A stretch of DNA of 40,021 bases from Oscillospiraceae bacterium (GTDB taxonomy: Bacteria > Bacillota > Clostridia > Oscillospirales > Oscillospiraceae). Positions 1-6,925 of the stretch are shown in pieces. The stretch spans positions 1 through 40,021 of the forward strand of contig CAJTGJ010000033.1 in the NCBI GenBank assembly GCA_910575695.1, read 5' to 3'. The notes beneath the pieces are model-generated. The model ran no database searches. It had not been told where the DNA came from and was given only the letters and a program-made list of their open reading frames with translations. The position numbers and the translations under genes are program-made. The first letter of the stretch is position 1. Every line of letters starts with the position of its first letter.

Positions 1-105
1 GGCCTTCTTCCATGATTTTTGTTTCGCAACTTAATCATAGTCGTTTCCCCTGTGTTGCCAAGGGCTTGTTCAGTTTTTACCACCCACTCATTCTACCGAT
101 GAGCC
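1..105 (+). repeat. Left copy of 105-bp inverted terminal sequence, IS30-associated
   Basis: These bases equal the reverse complement of 39917-40021, with one difference (position 12, A against T). At the right end this sequence lies immediately upstream of, and in frame with, the IS30-type transposase, so the left copy is a fragment of the same element's 5' region. After 105 the two copies diverge, apart from a shared AAGTTGTGAT a little further on. Either a broken second insertion copy or an assembly boundary at a repeat would explain it. Confidence 0.8.
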
Positions 106-215
106 TCCTTTTTTAACCAATTTAATAAGTTGTGATAGTCTTAATGGACAAGATTTTGCCAATAAACCCAGCAACAGGTGCATCTTGCCAGTGAAAAGGT
201 CCAATTCAATATTAA

Positions 216-548
216 GGTAAGAAAAATTACGAAGAAAGGTCATCTTACTCTCATCTTTGCACAAGTGGAACAAATCATGAAGCGTCTTTTGCCCCAGACG
301 GCGCGAAAAAGTTCGAGTTTTGGTATCCGCGTACAAACTGCAATACCGTTGCCGAGGCGTGGATCACGGAAGGGTATCAAATGGTTACGTTGGATATGCA
401 AAAAGAAACCCTGCGTTTCCATCGGTGTCGGGAAGGATTGGTCCATGTCCAGCTTCCCCAGTGGCTGACAGACCAAAAAATCCCGGATGATGCCAGACTT
501 GAACTTCAAAACTACTTTAATCACATAAAAAACAAGTACGGTTTGTAA
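216..548 (+). pseudogene. C-terminal fragment of an unrecognised protein
   Basis: This frame stays open from the stop at 213-215 to a TAA at 546-548. It reads like real protein, including FEFWYPRTNCNTVAEAWI, then VTLDMQKETLRFH, and an end of YFNHIKNKYGL. No usable start codon precedes the convincing part, so I take it as the tail of a gene truncated on its left, probably when the IS30-related sequence arrived. I do not recognise the family. The AT-rich composition differs from the chromosomal genes after 4057 and fits element cargo. It could also be a diverged gene with a non-standard start. Confidence 0.35.
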
Positions 549-575
549 TGATTTTTCTATGAAGAAATATAGTCT

Positions 576-605
576 TTGACATAACACTAAGTTAAGTGGT
601 ATAGT
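576..605 (+). promoter_or_regulatory. Sigma-70-type promoter for the ncRNA candidate
   Basis: The -35 TTGACA (576-581) and -10 TATAGT (600-605) are separated by 18 bp. Transcription should begin near 612. No open reading frame with a ribosome site follows before the terminator at 905-947. Confidence 0.7.
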
Positions 606-611
606 ACATAC

Positions 612-945
612 ATCCAATGCCAATCAATGGAAAAAAGGCGGCGGCATCTCGGCCCCAGTGGCTGAGCTACTCACGAGAGAATAAAGCGGATGTTTGGTTT
701 TTCCAGGAGTGAGTTTATTTTGAGTAGTATGTCCGTTAAGCCTTAAAACAGTCCTTTCCAACCCACACCAAGAGCGGCAGAAGTAGGGAACGTAATGGCT
801 TAGTTGTCTACGGCTCTCTTGGTAGGTGATCTACCTATGCGGTCGCCCTTTCAAGCCGTGTAGCGGTATAAAAAAGCGGCAGAATCATATTTATAGCTTT
901 ATTAAGTCACGAGTAATCGTATGGTTACTCGTGACTTTCTTTTTT
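612..945 (+). ncRNA. Free-standing structured RNA candidate, about 330 nt
   Basis: The stretch has its own promoter, no plausible coding frame, and a strong intrinsic terminator at its end. Long-range pairings are visible. CTACTCA (667-673) pairs with TGAGTAG (721-727) around an inner AATAAA (680-685)/TTTATT (714-719). ACCAAGAG (767-774) pairs with CTCTTGGT (816-823), enclosing GTAG/CTAC (783-786/808-811). GGTAG/CTACC (821-825/831-835) is a small competing hairpin. CGGA (687-690) can pair with TCCG (732-735) as a pseudoknot. AGCGGCAGAA occurs twice (774-783 and 875-884, approximately). It lacks the RNase P, tmRNA, SRP and 6S signatures I know. It may be an element-borne regulatory RNA or a guide-type RNA, but the family is not identified. 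Confidence 0.55.
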
Positions 946-947
946 TT
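905..947 (+). terminator. Intrinsic terminator of the ncRNA candidate
   Basis: A perfect 12-bp stem (AGTCACGAGTAA, 905-916, with 925-936) closes an 8-nt loop and is followed by TTCTTTTTTTT (937-947). Confidence 0.85.
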
Positions 948-1033
948 CGACAATATTCGACATAAAACGATACTGGCTGACAGCTGGAGCCGGAAATGCC
1001 CCAGCCGGAAGTATATTCACATCCGTGGCCCGC

Positions 1034-1076
1034 CCTCCAAAAATTTGAAAACCAGCGAATTTAAGATTTTTGGAGG
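1034..1076. repeat. Inverted repeat upstream of an HTH gene start
   Basis: CCTCCAAAAAT (1034-1044) and ATTTTTGGAGG (1066-1076) form an 11-bp stem around a 21-nt AT-rich loop. Downstream lie an A/T block (about 1088-1112) and a smaller hairpin (ACCTGAA/TTCAGGT, about 1118-1138). The region 947-1184 holds no credible gene. It looks like the regulatory leader of the HTH gene that begins at 1185. Confidence 0.5.
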
Positions 1077-1184
1077 TCAAAGCCTTGAAAAAAATTTTTT
1101 AAAAAATTTTTCCATACCTGAAATGACCCTTCAGGTTATCCTGTTATGCTTGTATGCAGAGAGCGGAAACAGGGGGGTGAGAAC

Positions 1185-1226
1185 ATGAGCGCAGCGGAGC
1201 GCCGTCAAGGTATATTGACCGAGCTA
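1185..1226 (+). pseudogene. N-terminal stub of an HTH transcriptional regulator, cut by the IS
   Basis: An ATG at 1185 follows a strong ribosome site (AGGGGGGTGAG). The first codons read MSAAERRQGILTELL. That opening is typical of small DeoR-type winged-helix proteins carried by Firmicute integrative elements (M-AAERRQ-IL). After about residue 13 the sequence stops resembling that family and runs into the 3' end of the IS630-type transposase on the other strand. The rest of the gene is not found on the far side of the insertion, so an insertion accompanied by loss of DNA is likely. Confidence 0.5.
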
Positions 1227-2270
1227 TTACTTCTGCAGCAAAAGATAGGAAAGCGAAGGATGGAGGAAGAAACTGGAAACGACAGAGGGATGATGCTGTA
1301 ATCTGCGCATAAATGACTGGATTTTGTGGGAAATATCTTCCGTGGTATAGGGCAGCTGTCCCGAGTGAACGGAAATTTTTAAAGCGTGATTCAAATATTC
1401 ATCAGGGTTGTATTCCGGCGCGTAGGGAGGCAGGAAGAACACCTCTATCTTCTCCTTATTCTTCTCCAGCCAGGCCGCAGCAAGCTTGCCGTGATGCACC
1501 TTCAGATTGTCCAGAATCAAGAACACTTTCTGCTCTGATGTGCGAATCAGCCGCTCCATGAAACGAATCAGCCGCTGTTGGTTCATGGAGTCCTGATAAA
1601 CCATGAAACGGACGCTGCCCTGGCTGCTGATGGCAGAGATCATATTGACCCTCTGCCGTTTCGTCTCCACCGGCAGCACGGGTGGACGACCCTTAGGTGA
1701 GAAGCCGCGTTCTACTATTTCGCAGTTGCTTACCCCAGTCTCATCTGCCCAATAGATGATGGCGTTTTCTGCGTTCGCACGCTTCATAACAGCGGGATAT
1801 TCCTCGCTTTTCCACCTTTAGATGCCCTGAGGGTTCTGTCTCCGCGCACGCTTCACTGGGCGCTGGCAGCTCATGCCCCAGCGCTTCATGTAATCTGACA
1901 GCGTCCGCTCGCTGATGGTTTTGTGGAATTCCTTCTGGATATATTCCCGCGTCCGTCCCAATGTCCACAGCCTGCCGGTGATTCCGAATTCTTCCGGCAC
2001 TTTCTCCACAATTGTCTTCCGGACATTCTCTTGTTCTTCCGGGGTTAGCGCCATATGGCTCCCGGGCTTTCGCCCGTATTTCCTCCGCTCCAGGGAGGCT
2101 GATCTTTCTCGTTGATACGCTGTCCATATTTCGCTCGCGCGATTCTGGCGTACGCCGGTTAATTCCTCAATTTCTTTTCCCGTTTTTCCCAATTCCTTGA
2201 GCCGTACTACCTGCCTGCGTATCTCCTTGAGCCCCTCTCTCCCTGCTTTCCTCAAGTCGATGTATTCCAT
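1227..2270 (-). pseudogene. IS630-family transposase with one in-frame stop codon
   Basis: DNA transposase of the IS630/Tc1-mariner superfamily. The N-terminal part (from the ATG at 2270) has the helix-turn-helix and winged-helix region, including KELGKTGKEIEELTGVRQNR. The C-terminal part is the DDE_3 catalytic domain: YWADETGV (first Asp), LILDNLKVHHG (second Asp), PPYAPEYNPDEYLNHALK (final acidic residue). The two halves lie in the same frame, separated only by a TAA at 1818-1820 (QNPQGI-stop-RWKSEEYP). The family carries a normal residue there, so this is one nonsense change (CAA to TAA would suffice), not a frameshift. The start at 2270 is preferred to 2324 because the extra residues are not family-like. 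I could not place the terminal inverted repeats reliably. Confidence 0.85.
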
Positions 2271-2325
2271 GCCTTCCATTTTACCACACCTGCTCCCGTT
2301 TTCCTGGTTTTTTCTTCGAAACAAA

Positions 2326-2345
2326 TATGAGCGCCTATGAGCGCC
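2326..2345. repeat. Perfect 10-bp tandem repeat beside the IS630 element
   Basis: TATGAGCGCC occurs twice head to tail (2326-2335 and 2336-2345), where the sequence passes from IS630-related DNA into the primase-like fragment. It begins with TA, the target dinucleotide of IS630 elements. It could be a scar of insertion or excision, or chance. Confidence 0.45.
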
Positions 2346-2731
2346 AGAATCTCGCAGCTATCGAAGCCGATGCCGTCGCGTCATTGACTATTGCGTTTAT
2401 GACGAACCGAGAAGAATGGTGTGGGCGAGCTTCTGAGCTTCTCATTTGAACTGGTCAACATGGCGGAGGAACATGGTATCAGCAAGCATTCTAAAAGCTT
2501 ACCATCTCAACCAAATGTATTGTCCCGGCGGCTGAACGGCATAAAAAGCAACTTAGAGGCTGTTGGCATAACGTTCACCAGGGAGGAAAAAACCTCGGAT
2601 CGTATATCACGCTGAAAAACGAAAACATACCACCATATCATGTGGATTCTGGAAAAATCATGGGGTTGAAGCATGGTGGTGTCCTTGGTGATAACTCGGA
2701 CAATGCCGAGGATGACGGCGTTGAGTTTTAA
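2327..2731 (+). pseudogene. C-terminal remnant of an element-borne primase/ATPase
   Basis: Pieces in different frames together resemble the C-terminal winged-helix part of primase/helicase-type ATPases found in integrative elements. The first piece is MSAYERQNLAAIEADAVAS followed by FMTNREEWCGRASELL. A shifted frame gives VNMAEEHGISKHSK and NVLSRRLNGIKSNLEAVGI. A further shift gives YITLKNENIPPYH and a tail ending GVEF before TAA (2729-2731). Frame changes occur near 2440 and near 2600. The family's ATPase core is absent on the left, where the IS630 element sits. The product cannot be functional. The assignment rests on the SRRLN-K-NL--GI pattern and the neighbouring xis and int. Confidence 0.5.
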
Positions 2732-2745
2732 AGGAGAAAATTGAT

Positions 2746-2934
2746 ATGGAAGAACGGGTTCCCATTCCCCAAAAGGTAACGCTGAGCGTCCCGGAGTACA
2801 GCAACATCGGCATCACAAAGATTCACAGCCTGCTGCGGCAGCCGAATTGCCCGTTTGCCCTATATGTGGGTACTAAAAAATTGGTGAAGCGAAAAGCTTT
2901 CGAGGACTTTATCAGCCGTCAGCTTGTAATTTAG
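2746..2934 (+). CDS. xis: Excisionase-family small DNA-binding protein (Xis)
   Basis: A 62-residue protein with the size, charge and position of Tn916/Tn1549-type excisionases, directly upstream of the integrase. It shows an MerR-like winged-helix pattern (LSVPEYSNIGITKIHSLL) and the common ending in which a Lys-rich wing (VGTKKLVKRKAFEDFI) closes the domain. Such proteins bend the element ends and steer the tyrosine integrase toward excision. A good ribosome site (AAAGGAG) precedes the ATG. The gene looks intact although its partner integrase is broken, so it is unlikely to have a mobility role unless another integrase acts in trans. Confidence 0.75.
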   Translation: MEERVPIPQKVTLSVPEYSNIGITKIHSLLRQPNCPFALYVGTKKLVKRKAFEDFISRQLVI

Positions 2935-2947
2935 CGTTTCAACAGTT

Positions 2948-3003
2948 GCGGGGAAGGTGCCAATATGATATAATGCGGTCGTTATATCAGGCTCTTTCCC
3001 CGC
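2948..3003. promoter_or_regulatory. Compound hairpin between xis and int
   Basis: An outer 8-bp stem GCGGGGAA/TTCCCCGC (2948-2955/2996-3003) encloses an inner 7-bp stem GATATAA/TTATATC (2967-2973/2982-2988). It lies just before the integrase frame opens and could regulate int translation or transcription. No U-tract follows. Confidence 0.45.
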
Positions 3004-3025
3004 CACCATCACAGAAAGGGGTTAG

Positions 3026-3971
3026 AGCAAGGGAAAAGACCTGAAAGGCAGAGAATGCGGAAAGGGGCTGTCTCAGCGGAAGGATAAAAAATATTCGGCG
3101 AGGTACGTTACAAGACTTGGCAAGCGGATAGAAAAGTATTTTGACACCTTGACCATTGATTCCTGGTTCAACTACTGGTTCGATAACCTCATCTGCGACC
3201 TGTCTCCCAACACCAGGAGGAACTATAAGGAGCGGTACGAGCGGAATATCCAGCCCGTAATCGGTCAAATGTGTATGGCAGATGTAAAGCCCATGCACTG
3301 TAAGATGATATTGAACCGAATGATGGCGGTATACGCCGGGTCAACCATCCGTCAGGCGTACATTGCCATGGGGACCATGTTCCGGGCCGCTGTCATGAAC
3401 GACATTATCGGGAAACACCCCATGGACGGCGTTCGCTATACAAAGCCTGTCCGTGAACAAGACATTGGAATTCCGCCACAATCAGCACACTTGGCGGGCT
3501 GGCCCGCCCAAGACCCAGACCAGCTATCGGACGATCCCGCTGACCAACCGGGCGTACAGCATCCTTCAGGAACTCTACAGCGTGCGGGAAGCCCGGAAAA
3601 TGTCAGAGGAATTATCCCAGGTGCTGACCTGCACAGACCGCCGGACGGGTCAAAGCGCCTCCCTCGTTATGCGTGATTTGGTGTTCATCAATTTCCGCAC
3701 CGGGATGCCGAACAAGAACAGTTCCTATGACACGCATCTATACAAGCTGTGCGAACCCGCTGGCATTGCGCCCCTCTCCATGCACGCCCTCCGTGACACC
3801 TATGCCACCCGGGCCATTGAAGGCGGTATGCAGCCGAAAGTCCTGCAAAAGCTGCTGGGCCATTCCAGCATCCAGACCACCATGGACACCTACGTACACG
3901 TGACGGAAGATTCTCTGTCCAAAGCCGTAAAGCAGTTTGAAGCCAACAATATCAAGATGGTTTCCTCTTGA
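3026..3971 (+). pseudogene. int: Tyrosine integrase of Tn916/Tn1549 type, internally deleted
   Basis: The frame opens with KGKDLKGRECGKGLSQRKD, the N-terminal arm-binding domain of these integrases, but no start codon is present (TAG precedes AGC-AAG). About 25 residues seem missing between KYFDTL and TIDSWFNYW. The core-binding domain follows (LSPNTRRNYKERYERNIQP). After RYTKPV roughly 60 residues are absent, including the first catalytic Arg (the LRTGE region). The frame then shifts to one starting NKTLEFRHNQ and ending KMVSS. HALRDTYATR, LGHSS and the nucleophile Tyr in TMDTYVHV are retained. Loss of one catalytic Arg and the broken frame make it non-functional. The family call is firm. 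The sizes of the gaps come from memory of intact relatives. Confidence 0.85.
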
Positions 3972-3996
3972 AATCGTCCCGTCCAAAGAGTAAAAT
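3968..3996 (+). promoter_or_regulatory. Likely promoter of ychF
   Basis: TTGAAA (3968-3973) and TAAAAT (3991-3996) are spaced by 17 bp. The promoter overlaps the last codons of int, and its -10 runs into the tandem repeat. The ychF start is 61 bp downstream. Confidence 0.5.
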
Positions 3997-4014
3997 GGCG
4001 TAGAAATGGCGTAG
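3993..4014. repeat. Tandem 11-bp repeat at the int end, candidate integrase-binding or att region
   Basis: AAATGGCGTAG is present twice without a gap (3993-4003, 4004-4014), 22 bp after the integrase stop. Direct repeats close to the element end are where the arm-binding domain of Tn916-type integrases binds, so this may mark the element-chromosome junction next to ychF. The exact att core cannot be fixed without an empty site. Confidence 0.45.
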
Positions 4015-4056
4015 ACGTTTTGGAAACCGTTGAAAACAAAGGAGTTGTGAGGATAT

Positions 4057-5154
4057 ATGAAATTAGGAATCGTCGGACTTCCAAACGTGGGAAAGTCCAC
4101 TCTGTTTAATGCCATCACCAACGCGGGCGCGGAGAGCGCCAACTATCCCTTCTGCACCATCGACCCCAACGTGGGCATCGTGACGGTGCCGGACAGCCGC
4201 CTGGACTGGCTCAGCGATTTCTACAAGCCGAAAAAGACCACCCCTGCCGTGGTGGAGTTCGTGGACATCGCCGGATTGGTGAAGGGGGCGTCCCGGGGCG
4301 AGGGCCTGGGCAACAAGTTCCTGGCAAATATCCGGGAGTGCGCCGCCATCGTCCACGTGGTGCGGTGCTTTGACGACGACAACGTGATCCATGTGGAGGG
4401 CTCTACCGACCCCATCCGGGACATGGACATCATCGACTTGGAGCTGATCATGGCGGACGTGGAGATGGCGGACCGCCGCATCGACAAGGCCCGCAAAGCG
4501 GCGAAGGCGGACAAGAAGTTCAACCATGAGGCGGAAGTGTTCGAGGGCCTGCGGGACTGGCTGAACGACGGGAAATCCGCCCGCTCCTATCTGGCCGAGG
4601 TGGACGAGGAGGACGGGGCGCTGATCGCCACCAGCGAACTGCTGTCCCTCAAGCCTGTCATTTACGCCGCCAATCTGGATGAGGACGGCTTTGCCGACCC
4701 TTCCAGCGTGGCTTACTACGATCAGGTGTCCCAGCGGGCCGCCGCTGAGGGGGCGCAGGTCATTCCGGTGTGCGCCAAGCTGGAGGCGGAAATCGCCGAG
4801 CTGCCCGCCGGCGAGAAGGCCATGTTCCTGGAGGATCTGGGCATTGCCGAGAGCGGCCTGGACCGGCTGATCCGGGCCAGCTATACCCTGCTGGGGCTGA
4901 TCTCCTTCCTGACCTCCGGGGAGGACGAGTGCCGGGCGTGGACCATCACCAAGGGCACCCGCGCCCCCCAGGCGGCGGGCAAGATCCACACCGACTTCGA
5001 GCGGGGTTTCATCCGGGCGGAAGTGGTGTCTTTCGCGGACCTGGAGGCCAACGGTACCATGGCGGCGGTGAAGGAGAAGGGCCTGCTGCGCTCCGAGGGC
5101 AAGGAGTACGTGGTGCAGGACGGGGATATCATTCTGTTCCGGTTCAACGTGTGA
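4057..5154 (+). CDS. ychF: Ribosome-associated ATPase/GTPase YchF (OLA1 type)
   Basis: A 365-residue Obg-family P-loop protein that prefers ATP and is linked to ribosome and redox-stress functions. The P-loop GLPNVGKS lies at residues 7-14. The switch region is followed by DIAGLVKGASRGEGLGNKFL, and the NLDE motif in place of the usual NKxD is typical of YchF. A helical segment and a C-terminal TGS domain (THDFERGFIRAEV-like, ending VQDGDIILFRFNV) complete the family layout at normal length. A ribosome site (AAAGGAGTTGTGAGG) precedes the ATG. This is a core chromosomal gene, and its high GC contrasts with the AT-richer element debris to its left. The element appears to have inserted just upstream without damaging it. 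Confidence 0.97.
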   Translation: MKLGIVGLPNVGKSTLFNAITNAGAESANYPFCTIDPNVGIVTVPDSRLDWLSDFYKPKKTTPAVVEFVDIAGLVKGASRGEGLGNKFLANIRECAAIVHVVRCFDDDNVIHVEGSTDPIRDMDIIDLELIMADVEMADRRIDKARKAAKADKKFNHEAEVFEGLRDWLNDGKSARSYLAEVDEEDGALIATSELLSLKPVIYAANLDEDGFADPSSVAYYDQVSQRAAAEGAQVIPVCAKLEAEIAELPAGEKAMFLEDLGIAESGLDRLIRASYTLLGLISFLTSGEDECRAWTITKGTRAPQAAGKIHTDFERGFIRAEVVSFADLEANGTMAAVKEKGLLRSEGKEYVVQDGDIILFRFNV

Positions 5155-5168
5155 GAAAGGCGCGGAAT

Positions 5169-5495
5169 ATGAAAACTGAGGGCATCTTTCATTTTCTGGG
5201 CTGCTGTGTTATAGCGGCGGCGATCGTGGTGTCAGGTGCGCTGATCGCAGGCAGACTGCCCGAAACGGCCCAATTTCCCTCCAGCCTGAGCGTATCCACC
5301 AGCGACGGCACACAGCGGTTTGGCGATTACCTCTCCCCCTATGAGGCCTCGGCATATCTGAGCATTCCCACAGAGGACCTGATGGAGCTGATCGAATCCG
5401 GCCAGCTGGATTCCGCCATTTATCAGGTTGGCGAGAGCTGCATCATCAGCAGGCAGTCCCTGCAGGCGTGGATCGACAGCCGGATCGGAAGCTGA
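5169..5495 (+). CDS. Membrane-anchored excisionase-like HTH protein
   Basis: A 108-residue protein whose start follows the ychF stop by 14 bp with AAAGGCGCGG upstream. Residues about 9-28 form a single hydrophobic segment (FLGCCVIAAAIVVSGALIAG), consistent with one membrane helix or an uncleaved signal. After a short linker, residues about 58-108 match the HTH_17/excisionase fold (YLSPYEASAYLSIPTEDL, then ISRQSLQAWI). In soluble relatives this fold binds DNA or protein. Here it follows a membrane anchor, which is uncommon. It is probably cotranscribed with ychF. The function is unknown. Confidence 0.75.
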   Translation: MKTEGIFHFLGCCVIAAAIVVSGALIAGRLPETAQFPSSLSVSTSDGTQRFGDYLSPYEASAYLSIPTEDLMELIESGQLDSAIYQVGESCIISRQSLQAWIDSRIGS

Positions 5496-5500
5496 CCCTG

Positions 5501-5533
5501 AAAAACGCCCCTTCCGCCACAGCGGAAGGGGCG
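5501..5533 (-). terminator. Terminator of the Cys-rich gene
   Basis: A 12-bp perfect stem (5506-5517 with 5522-5533, loop CACA) is followed on the minus strand by five U residues (A5 at 5501-5505). It also lies right after the plus-strand gene ending at 5495, so it may slow transcription from both sides. Confidence 0.75.
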
Positions 5534-5542
5534 CAAATTCGC

Positions 5543-6568
5543 TCAGCCGATAAACTGAATGCTGTTGACGCACACGAAATACAGCCGGTTGTCCGCGTCG
5601 TTGGACAGCACCAGCACGTTGCCCACAGTGCCCAGCAGGGTGACCCCGCTGAGCGCCAGCAGGCCCGCCGTCAGGGACACCCGGCGGCTGATGTTGTTCT
5701 GGGCCAGGGTGGCCAGCAGGCCCGCCGCACAGCAGCAGTCCCGGCCGTCGCAGGCGCAGGAGCACCAGCTCTCTCCGCAGGGCGCGCCGCAAGGGTTCAG
5801 CCGCTGAGCCAGCCGCTGGCGCAGGCAGCGGAAGTTCCGGGCCGTCACCTCATCGGCGGTGAGGTCGCCCTCGGCGCAGGCCTGCGCACCCTGGATGGCC
5901 ACCGCGTCCAGATGGCACAGCGACACCTGGGTGGCGGTGAAGCCGCAGTCCTTCCGCCCCGCGGGATGGAGCTTGGCGTCGATGTCCAGCAGGTCGCAGG
6001 TGCACGGCGCGAACCGCCGGAAGCTGCCCGACAGCGTCCCCAGATTGTCGGACGCCCCGCCGGAGCAGGACGGGCAGGGGGGACGGCGCCTGGCCTCGTC
6101 GGCTTCCGTTTCTGCCTGGGTGCAGGGGCCGCGGCCGGAGTGCTTGCCGCAGGTGAGGGCGGCGCCGGCTGAGTAGGTACTGGTCAGGAAGGCGGAGGCG
6201 TCAAAGTCCAGCAGGCTGGAGATCTGCTGGTCGCACAGCAGGGACAGCGCCGCCCGGAAGCTCTGTTTGCAGCAGCAGCCCTCCTCTACATGGGGCGGCT
6301 GGGGGGCGGGCGCGGGGGCCGGACGGCAGCAGCAGATCATGGGCTGGCAGCAGCCGGACTCCTGTCCGCAGCTGTCCCCCGGGCAGTCTGAGGCGGTTCC
6401 GCCGCAGCCGCAGCCCGCAGGCGGCAAGGGGGGAACGGGGGCATTGCCGCAGCCGCAGCCAGGGGCAGGGCCGGGCTGGGGGCCGGGACGCTGGCAGGCC
6501 CCGGCGGCGAACTCCTCGGCGGACACGGATCTGCCCACGGAGGGTCCGTTCAGATAAATTTGACTCAT
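5543..6568 (-). CDS. Cysteine-rich protein of unknown function, 341 aa
   Basis: About 35 of 341 residues are Cys, many in clusters (PGCGCGN, AGCGCGG, SGCCQ, ICCCRP, EGCCCK, WCSCACDG, DCCCAAG). Residues about 25-100 are a Pro/Gly/Cys-rich low-complexity stretch. Two better-folded regions follow: one near 100-140 (KQSFRAALSLLCDQQISSL) and one at the C-terminus (ISRRVSLTAGLLALSGVTLLG, then NRLYFVCVNSIQFIG). The start ATG at 6568 is chosen because GAAAGGAG lies just upstream; longer readings have no ribosome site. No signal peptide or known metal-binding family was recognised. A role in a cross-linked outer layer such as a spore coat, or in metal binding, is possible but not shown. It is a single-gene unit with its own terminator. 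Confidence 0.85.
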   Translation of the reverse strand: MSQIYLNGPSVGRSVSAEEFAAGACQRPGPQPGPAPGCGCGNAPVPPLPPAGCGCGGTASDCPGDSCGQESGCCQPMICCCRPAPAPAPQPPHVEEGCCCKQSFRAALSLLCDQQISSLLDFDASAFLTSTYSAGAALTCGKHSGRGPCTQAETEADEARRRPPCPSCSGGASDNLGTLSGSFRRFAPCTCDLLDIDAKLHPAGRKDCGFTATQVSLCHLDAVAIQGAQACAEGDLTADEVTARNFRCLRQRLAQRLNPCGAPCGESWCSCACDGRDCCCAAGLLATLAQNNISRRVSLTAGLLALSGVTLLGTVGNVLVLSNDADNRLYFVCVNSIQFIG

Positions 6569-6754
6569 GAGGTACGCTCCTTTCATCGGCCCCGTCCCAG
6601 GAGGCAGGGCGCCGCCGACGGGGGCCAGGGTCGGACGGCCGGGCCTTCGCAAAGGCATCGGGGCCCGCCTGGGTGCATTCCAGTCTATGTCGGGCCCTGG
6701 AAAACGGACACAAAAGCCGCAACCCGCTGGGGGACAAGGGGTTGGCGGAGGGGC

Positions 6755-6812
6755 ACACAATATTTGCGAAATATTCCCGGTTTATCTTGACACAAACCAC
6801 AATATATAGTAT
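6755..6812 (+). promoter_or_regulatory. Pair of NrdR boxes upstream of nrdD
   Basis: Two sequences resemble the NrdR operator ACACWATATATWGTGT: ACACAATATTTGCGAA (6755-6770) and CCACAATATATAGTAT (6797-6812). They start 42 bp apart, about four helical turns. The second overlaps the region between -35 and -10 of the putative nrdD promoter. In bacteria NrdR represses ribonucleotide reductase genes from such paired boxes. No nrdR gene lies in this window. Confidence 0.7.
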
Positions 6813-6815
6813 CAT
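6787..6815 (+). promoter_or_regulatory. Promoter of nrdD
   Basis: TTGACA (6787-6792) and TATCAT (6810-6815) have a 17-bp spacer. The nrdD ATG is about 110 bp downstream, leaving a leader with no obvious hairpin terminator. The remaining bases 6569-6754 are GC-rich and hold nothing I can assign. Confidence 0.7.
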
Positions 6816-6925
6816 GATGGAGCGCCTCTCGCTGGGACCCTGTGTCTGCGCCGGGTCGAGGGGGCGTGAACTTGGCCCGTGTGCGCAGGGAAAAGACGTT
6901 TGATTGAGGAGAAGGGAGCTTACCA

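Noticed and set aside
773..884. Short repeats (AGCGGCAGAA twice) as a CRISPR array
   Set aside because: Only two copies, far too short, with no spacer pattern and no cas genes.
826..1188. Plus-strand frame over the ncRNA terminator and leader
   Set aside because: It runs through a terminator and palindromes, lacks a ribosome site and has no protein-like pattern.
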